NCBI GenBank assembly: GCA_965530995.1 | Contig: CBESOB010000022.1 | Coordinates: 1 to 20,734, forward strand | Length of the DNA stretch: 20,734 nt | Direction of reading: 5' to 3' | Origin: JABABD01 sp965530995 | GTDB lineage: Bacteria; Bacteroidota; Bacteroidia; Flavobacteriales; Flavobacteriaceae | Part shown: positions 16,438 to 20,734 of the stretch, one piece after another | Numbering within the stretch: the stretch's first letter is position 1 | Layout: each line of letters starts with the position of its first letter | Program-made: the position numbers and the translations under genes | Notes under the pieces: generated by a model | Told to the model about the DNA's origin: nothing | The model's input: the letters and a program-made list of their open reading frames with translations, nothing else | The model's database searches: none

Positions 16438-17334
16438 CTAAGCCATTGTAAGTTCTCTAAAAAGACTTTCAAGGCTTGCGTTTTTCTGGTTCAGTTTAAG
16501 GATTTTTAAACCGTTATCGTGCGCAAAATCAAAGACTTTAGGGCGCATATCCTTTTCAACTGAAAAAGTAATTTCATATAAAAAATCACGAATATTGTTT
16601 ACCGATTTAACGTGGTTAAGGTTTTTTAGCGCCACATCTTCTACACGGTAGTCAAATTCTACTTCTATTACTTGTTCTTGGTTAGTTTTTAGTTCGGTCA
16701 ATGACTTATCCGCGACGATTTCACCCTTGTTAATAATAATCACACGATCACAAATAGCCTCAACTTCTTGCATGATATGAGTGGATAACAAGACTGTTTT
16801 TTCTTTCCCGACATTTCTTATTAATTGCCTAATATCCATTAATTGGTTAGGGTCCAGTCCGGTAGTTGGTTCATCAAGGATCAAGACTTCTGGGTCATGG
16901 AGCAAGGCATTGGCTAATCCAACTCTTTGTCTGTATCCTTTGGATAATTGACTTATTTTCTTGTGTACTTCTGGTTGCAAGCCCGTCAAGTCTATTACTT
17001 CTTGGATTCTTAGCTTGTTTATGTTATGGACGGACGCATTGAATTGAAGATATTCTTTGACATACATCTCCATATATAACGGATTATGCTCAGGCAAGTA
17101 ACCTACACTTGTCTGCACACCCAATGGATTTGTATTTATATCGTGCCCGTTTACATAGGCCTTGCCTTCGGAGGCTTTTAAATAGGTGGTTAAAATCTTC
17201 ATCATAGTTGACTTACCAGCACCATTAGGCCCTAAAAACCCTACTATTTCACCTTTTTCTATACTAAAAGAGACATTGTTCAACGCCTTTTGTTGGCTAT
17301 AGACTTTAGAGATCTGTTCAACTATTATGGACAT
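16438..17334 (-). CDS. gldA: gliding-motility ABC transporter ATPase GldA
   Basis: Cytoplasmic ATP-binding subunit of the GldAFG ABC transporter needed for gliding in Flavobacterium johnsoniae. The 298 residues contain Walker A GPNGAGKST (35-43), signature LSKGY (130-134, in place of LSGGQ), Walker B VLILDEPTTGLDP with D154/E155, and switch H186 in STHIMQEVE. A roughly 75-residue C-terminal extension follows, as in the GldA subfamily. The permease genes gldF and gldG are not in this window, which fits the separate location of gldA known in F. johnsoniae. Another DrrA/CcmA-like ABC-2 ATPase would look similar; the overall match and T9SS neighbourhood favour GldA. It is transcribed divergently from the pheA operon, and TATTTTTG at 17358-17351 (minus strand) is a possible -7 box. 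Confidence 0.85.
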   Translation of the reverse strand: MSIIVEQISKVYSQQKALNNVSFSIEKGEIVGFLGPNGAGKSTMMKILTTYLKASEGKAYVNGHDINTNPLGVQTSVGYLPEHNPLYMEMYVKEYLQFNASVHNINKLRIQEVIDLTGLQPEVHKKISQLSKGYRQRVGLANALLHDPEVLILDEPTTGLDPNQLMDIRQLIRNVGKEKTVLLSTHIMQEVEAICDRVIIINKGEIVADKSLTELKTNQEQVIEVEFDYRVEDVALKNLNHVKSVNNIRDFLYEITFSVEKDMRPKVFDFAHDNGLKILKLNQKNASLESLFRELTMA

Positions 17335-17436
17335 GATTAAAACTTTGATTCAAAAATAAACATATTATAATTCTAATGAGTTTTTTAATTAAATCTTTAA
17401 AAATATCTACCGAACGTAAAAAACGCTTTGATACAA

Positions 17437-17467
17437 TTTTGATTTCTCGAATTATTAATTACATTAG
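17437..17467 (+). promoter_or_regulatory. candidate promoter of the pheA leader
   Basis: TTTTG (17437-17441) is followed after 18 bases by TACATTAG (17460-17467). This is one mismatch from the Bacteroidota -7 consensus TAnnTTTG, and the spacing lies within the known 17-23 range. Transcription would start near 17470-17475, placing the leader-peptide ATG about 10-15 bases downstream. The remaining upstream part of this 281-base gap (17335-17436) is plain AT-rich sequence. Confidence 0.45.
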
Positions 17468-17484
17468 CACTCTTATTTGATCAC

Positions 17485-17559
17485 ATGAAAAGAAATTTCA
17501 TTTATAATGCTTGGTTTTATTTTTTCTACTTTAGGGAAAATGAGACTTTGTGTTTGTAA
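17485..17559 (+). CDS. Phe/Tyr-rich leader peptide of the pheA operon
   Basis: A 24-codon ATG-to-TAA frame ends 56 bases before pheA. It has five Phe, three Tyr and one Trp, concentrated in the run W10-F-Y-F-F-Y-F16 (17512-17532), and then the tail RENETLCL. Composition and position are those of amino-acid-operon leader peptides such as the enterobacterial pheA leader, but here Phe and Tyr alternate. That fits an operon making both. Its last codons (GAG-ACT-TTG, 17542-17550) contain the 5' arm of an antiterminator, so a ribosome finishing the peptide would cover it, while one stalled in the aromatic run would leave it free. The frame could in principle be chance, but the coincidence with the hairpins argues strongly against that. 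It was not recognised as a named gene. Confidence 0.78.
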   Translation: MKRNFIYNAWFYFFYFRENETLCL

Positions 17560-17589
17560 ATGATAGAACATAAAATATATAAAGTCTCG
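17541..17589 (+). promoter_or_regulatory. predicted antiterminator hairpin of the pheA attenuator
   Basis: GAGACTTT (17542-17549) is perfectly complementary to AAAGTCTC (17581-17588), the 5' arm of the terminator. G-U and A-U pairs extend the helix to 13 contiguous pairs (17541-17553 with 17577-17589), leaving a 23-base loop. This helix and the terminator are mutually exclusive because both use 17581-17589. I saw no separate protector hairpin that would sequester 17542-17549. Confidence 0.72.
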
Positions 17590-17613
17590 ATAAAAAACAT
17601 CGAGGCTTTTTTT
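17581..17613 (+). terminator. Rho-independent terminator (attenuator) directly before pheA
   Basis: 17581-17591 pairs with 17599-17609 in an 11-bp stem (one G-U) around a 7-base A-rich loop. A tract of seven Ts (17607-17613) follows. It ends two bases before the pheA start codon, so it can only make sense as a regulated terminator for pheA. The genes on its upstream side are divergent, so it is not the end of another plus-strand transcript. Confidence 0.85.
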
Positions 17614-17615
17614 AT

Positions 17616-18443
17616 ATGATAAAAAGAGTAGCCATACAAGGAATCAAAGGATCGTTTCATCATGCGGTATCACAGGAGTATTTTAGTGATAATATTCATG
17701 TGAATGAGTGTTTGACATTTGACGAACTTGTAAATAGTTTACTGAATAAGGATAGTGATCTGGCTATCATGGCCATTGAGAATTCCATTGCCGGATCGAT
17801 CATCCCAAATTATGCATTAATAGATCAGCACCACCTCCATATAATTGGTGAACATTATTTGGATGTGCAACATAATTTAATGGCGCTGGAGGGTCAATCC
17901 ATTAATGACATCCATGAAGTCCATTCCCACCCTATGGCACTGCTGCAGTGCAAAGAATTTTTCAAGAAATTTCCAAAAATTAAACTTGTAGAAGATAAGG
18001 ACACGGCTGATGTTGCTAAACGCATACAACAGGGCCAATTAAAAGGAATTGCTGCAATTGCAAGTAAGACAGCCGCTAAGATATATGAACTGAATATACT
18101 TGCTGAGCGCATTCAAACCATGAAGCATAACGAAACGCGATTCATGATCGTAAAAACATCGAATTCAGTATTGGATCTTTCAGAAATCAATAAGGCGTCT
18201 ATTAAATTTGATGTGGATCATAAACGAGGAAGTTTGGCGGCAATCTTGAATGTCATGAGCGATTGTAAAATGAACCTTACGAAAATACAATCCTTGCCGA
18301 AGTTAAATACGCTATGGAAATATGCCTTTTTTGTGGATATTACGTTTGAGAAATACGATCAATACCTCAAAGCGAAATCGATTATAGAGATCATGGCTGA
18401 AGATTTCAAAGTTCTAGGTGAATATAAAAATGGAAGAGTATGA
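17616..18443 (+). CDS. pheA: prephenate dehydratase with ACT domain
   Basis: Converts prephenate to phenylpyruvate, the phenylalanine branch. The catalytic domain (about 1-180) shows the AIENSIAGSI motif (53-62) and the signature N172-E-T174-R175-F176. A C-terminal ACT domain covers about 194-268. There is no chorismate mutase domain in this 275-aa protein; mutase is expected from the DAHP synthase fusion further downstream. The ACT domain has RGSLAAIL where the classical GAL(V) motif lies, and KIQSLP in place of the Phe-binding ESRP motif, so allosteric control by Phe may be altered. It starts 2 bases after the attenuator T-tract and overlaps the next gene by ATGA. It is the first gene of the aromatic operon. 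Confidence 0.92.
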   Translation: MIKRVAIQGIKGSFHHAVSQEYFSDNIHVNECLTFDELVNSLLNKDSDLAIMAIENSIAGSIIPNYALIDQHHLHIIGEHYLDVQHNLMALEGQSINDIHEVHSHPMALLQCKEFFKKFPKIKLVEDKDTADVAKRIQQGQLKGIAAIASKTAAKIYELNILAERIQTMKHNETRFMIVKTSNSVLDLSEINKASIKFDVDHKRGSLAAILNVMSDCKMNLTKIQSLPKLNTLWKYAFFVDITFEKYDQYLKAKSIIEIMAEDFKVLGEYKNGRV

Positions 18444-19588
18444 TCGAGCCTGCAAAAAGATTGAAAACCGTTGAAGAGTATTATTTCTCAAAAAAATTGC
18501 GAGAAGTAAACAAGCGCATTGCAAAAGGAGTGCCCATAATAAACTTGGGTATAGGTAGTCCGGATCTAAGGCCGCCCTCTCAGGCTATAAACGAACTCAC
18601 TTTAAGGGTGCATGATGAAAAAGCGCATCAATACCAAAGTTATCAAGGATTACCAGAATTACGTCAAGCTATTGCAGATTTTTATAGGGATCACTTTTAT
18701 GTGGGACTGAATCCAAATTCTGAAATACTTCCATTAATGGGAAGTAAGGAAGGCATCATGCATATTTCGTTGGCATTTGTGAATCCAAGGGATGAGGTTC
18801 TTATCCCAAACCCGGGTTACCCAACGTATGAATCTGTTACAAAATTGATTGGAGCAAAACCTATTCCTTACGATTTGTCCCAGGAGAATAATTGGTTACC
18901 TGACCTAGAGAAATTGGAAGAACGGGATCTTAGTAAAGTAAAAATCATGTGGATCAATTATCCCCATATGCCTACCGGTGCAAAAGCAACCAAAAGGGAT
19001 TTTGAAGAGATTGTTTCGTTTGCCATAAAGCATGATATCTTGATCGTTAATGACAATCCTTATAGCTTTATACTAAATGATTCACCGATAAGTTTCTTGA
19101 ATATCGCAGGAGCCAAGAACATAGGGCTGGAGCTCAATTCCCTAAGTAAGTCATTTAATATGGCAGGCTGGCGAGTAGGAATGGTTTGTGGCGATCAAAG
19201 GTACATTGATCATATACTAAAAGTGAAAAGCAATATGGATTCCGGTATGTTCTATGGAATACAGAAAGGGGCAATTCAAGCGCTTGCTTCAGGAGATATG
19301 TGGTTTTCTAGTTTGACCAGTGTGTACGAAGAAAGACGTCAATTAATTTGGGAACTGGCTAACGTACTTAATTGCACTTATGATAAGCAGGCTTCAGGAC
19401 TTTTTGTTTGGGCAAAATTGCCTGACAATAAGATAAATTCAGAAGAATTCATAGACGACATTCTAGATACAAAAGGTGTTTTTATAACCCCTGGAAGTAT
19501 TTTTGGAAGTCAAGGAGAAGGTTATATAAGGTTTTCATTATGTGTCCCTGCTGAAAAGATTAAAGAAGCTATCGAACGCATTAAATAA
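18440..19588 (+). CDS. class I/II aminotransferase (probable aromatic aminotransferase)
   Basis: PLP-dependent fold-type I transferase of 382 residues, expected to transaminate phenylpyruvate and 4-hydroxyphenylpyruvate, or prephenate, in Phe/Tyr synthesis. Motifs: NPGYPTY (124-130), NYPHMPTG (173-180), D205 in NDNPYS (pyridine-nitrogen contact), Schiff-base K237 in SLSKSFNMAGWRVG with R245 for phosphate binding, and a C-terminal YIRFSLC holding the likely substrate-carboxylate Arg. Translationally coupled to pheA by a 4-base overlap and directly abutting tyrA, so the role in aromatic synthesis is inferred from context. By sequence alone it could also be an aspartate or LL-diaminopimelate-type aminotransferase. 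Confidence 0.9.
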   Translation: MIEPAKRLKTVEEYYFSKKLREVNKRIAKGVPIINLGIGSPDLRPPSQAINELTLRVHDEKAHQYQSYQGLPELRQAIADFYRDHFYVGLNPNSEILPLMGSKEGIMHISLAFVNPRDEVLIPNPGYPTYESVTKLIGAKPIPYDLSQENNWLPDLEKLEERDLSKVKIMWINYPHMPTGAKATKRDFEEIVSFAIKHDILIVNDNPYSFILNDSPISFLNIAGAKNIGLELNSLSKSFNMAGWRVGMVCGDQRYIDHILKVKSNMDSGMFYGIQKGAIQALASGDMWFSSLTSVYEERRQLIWELANVLNCTYDKQASGLFVWAKLPDNKINSEEFIDDILDTKGVFITPGSIFGSQGEGYIRFSLCVPAEKIKEAIERIK

Positions 19589-20446
19589 ATGGATATGCAG
19601 AAGATATATGTTATAGGAATTGGTTTGATAGGAGGAAGCATGGCTCTGGATTTAAAGAGAGCATATTCTGATGTGACTATGTATGGTATCGATGCAAATC
19701 AGTCACATCTCGATGAGGCGCTGGATCTAGGAATAATAGATCTAACATCAGCTATATCAGATATTAATGATGCGGACCTCGTAATTGTATCGGTACCGGT
19801 AGATGCCTCTTTAGACATCATCAATCAAGTTCTGGATACTGTGGATGAAACAACACTCGTCATTGAAGTGGGATCCACCAAAGAGGCTATTTGCGACCTA
19901 ACCCGAGGTCATAAAAACCGTAGAAACCTGTTAGCGACGCATCCTATTTCAGGGACAGAATTTTCAGGACCTAGCGCAGCCATTAATGATTTGTTTAAAG
20001 GGAAGACCAATATTATTTGCGAAGTTGAAGAGACCGCCTTTAAACTTCAAGAAAAAGCCTTGCAAATTTTTTCTGATATGGGTATGCGAATACGATACAT
20101 GAATCCAAAAGCACATGATAAACATATTGCCTATGTGTCTCATCTATCGCATATCAGTTCATTCATGTTGGGTAAAACAGTGATTGATAAAGAACGAAAT
20201 GAGCGAGATATTTTTGATATGGCTGGCAGTGGATTTGAGAGTACCGTGCGATTAGCAAAGAGCTCTCCCGCTATGTGGACCCCTATTTTCAAACAAAACA
20301 AGGAAAATATCATAGAAACGCTTGAGGAATATATTGCAAATCTCAAAGAATTCAAGGGCTACTTAGAAACAGATGATTATCAAGCGATTTACACAGAAAT
20401 GGAAAATACAAATCACATTAAACAGATATTGAAAGGAATAGTATAA
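19589..20446 (+). CDS. tyrA: prephenate dehydrogenase
   Basis: Oxidatively decarboxylates prephenate to 4-hydroxyphenylpyruvate, the tyrosine branch. The 285 residues start with a dinucleotide fold, GIGLIGGS (10-17), and D35 at the end of the second strand suggests NAD over NADP. ATHPISGTEFSGP (116-128) and AHDKHIAYVSHLSHI (175-189) carry the histidines expected for substrate and catalysis. There is no C-terminal ACT domain, so no built-in Tyr sensor is visible. The ATG follows the aminotransferase TAA without a gap; a second in-frame ATG two codons later is an alternative start. An arogenate specificity cannot be excluded. Confidence 0.92.
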   Translation: MDMQKIYVIGIGLIGGSMALDLKRAYSDVTMYGIDANQSHLDEALDLGIIDLTSAISDINDADLVIVSVPVDASLDIINQVLDTVDETTLVIEVGSTKEAICDLTRGHKNRRNLLATHPISGTEFSGPSAAINDLFKGKTNIICEVEETAFKLQEKALQIFSDMGMRIRYMNPKAHDKHIAYVSHLSHISSFMLGKTVIDKERNERDIFDMAGSGFESTVRLAKSSPAMWTPIFKQNKENIIETLEEYIANLKEFKGYLETDDYQAIYTEMENTNHIKQILKGIV

Positions 20447-20455
20447 AATTGAATT

Positions 20456-20734
20456 ATGGAGAATAAGAAAGAATTAAGAACATGGTTAGATGATATGAAT
20501 TTGGAGCACCCTTTGGTGATTGCCGGACCATGTAGTGCGGAGACAGAAGAACAAGTTTTAAAAATCGCGCATGAACTAAAAGATACAGATGTTAATTATT
20601 ACCGCGCAGGTATCTGGAAACCAAGAACGCGACCAGGCAATTTTGAGGGTGTAGGAGCTCTGGGTTTAAAATGGTTACAGAAAGTAAAGGATGAAACAGG
20701 TCTTAAAACAGCCACCGAGGTTGCAAATAGAGCC
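20456..20734 (+). CDS. DAHP synthase (type I-beta, probable chorismate mutase fusion), partial
   Basis: The first 93 codons of a gene cut by the window end. The encoded protein condenses phosphoenolpyruvate with erythrose 4-phosphate, the first step of the shikimate pathway. The family motifs AGPCSAE (residues 23-29) and KPRTRPGNFEGVG (53-65) are clear and identify the KDPG-aldolase-like I-beta class. In Bacteroidota this protein normally carries an AroQ-type chorismate mutase at its C-terminus. That would complete the route from chorismate to prephenate for pheA and tyrA, but the region lies outside the window. It starts nine bases after tyrA, in the same operon. Confidence 0.9.
   Translation, partial: MENKKELRTWLDDMNLEHPLVIAGPCSAETEEQVLKIAHELKDTDVNYYRAGIWKPRTRPGNFEGVGALGLKWLQKVKDETGLKTATEVANRA

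Noticed and set aside
17540..17563. Alternative short ORF MRLCVCK as the pheA leader peptide
   Set aside because: It has no Phe, Tyr or Trp and overlaps the antiterminator arm in another frame; the 24-codon frame from 17485 fits composition and mechanism.

Overview
The window looks like chromosomal DNA of a marine-type member of the Flavobacteriaceae (Bacteroidota). It is AT-rich, its start codons lack Shine-Dalgarno sequences, and it carries a gliding-motility ABC ATPase (GldA), a type IX secretion (T9SS) trio and met/aro gene orders typical of that family. Sixteen full-length protein genes and one partial one are supported, plus one short leader-peptide gene. There is no sign of phage, transposon, CRISPR or tRNA/rRNA.

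Layout. (1) 195-8551, plus strand: a methionine / sulfur-assimilation block. It holds metY, an OsmC-family thiol protein, a metX-type acyltransferase, a PAPS-reductase-type cysH, a methionine synthase split into two genes (MetH-N and MetH-C, TAATG overlap), and metF. Together they take reduced sulfur and activated homoserine to homocysteine, then methylate it with B12 and 5-methyl-THF. The only large gap (7393-7597) holds three stacked palindromic elements. (2) 8585-10434, plus: a PagL-like outer-membrane lipid A deacylase and a DUF2807 lipoprotein, with a good flavobacterial -7 box in front. (3) 10500-16255, minus: a T9SS type B trio of 961-aa surface protein, PorP/SprF-like protein and PorE-like OmpA protein. 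(4) 16438-17334, minus: gldA. (5) 17616-20734, plus: the phenylalanine/tyrosine operon of pheA, aminotransferase, tyrA and the start of DAHP synthase (fused to chorismate mutase in relatives).

The most notable item is the region in front of pheA (17437-17613). It contains a 24-codon ORF with a W-F-Y-F-F-Y-F run and an 11-bp terminator hairpin with seven Ts ending two bases before the pheA ATG. An antiterminator can also form between the last codons of the short ORF and the 5' arm of the terminator. This has every part of a ribosome-mediated transcription attenuator sensing Phe and Tyr (possibly Trp) together. It is inferred from sequence only, but the parts fit base by base.
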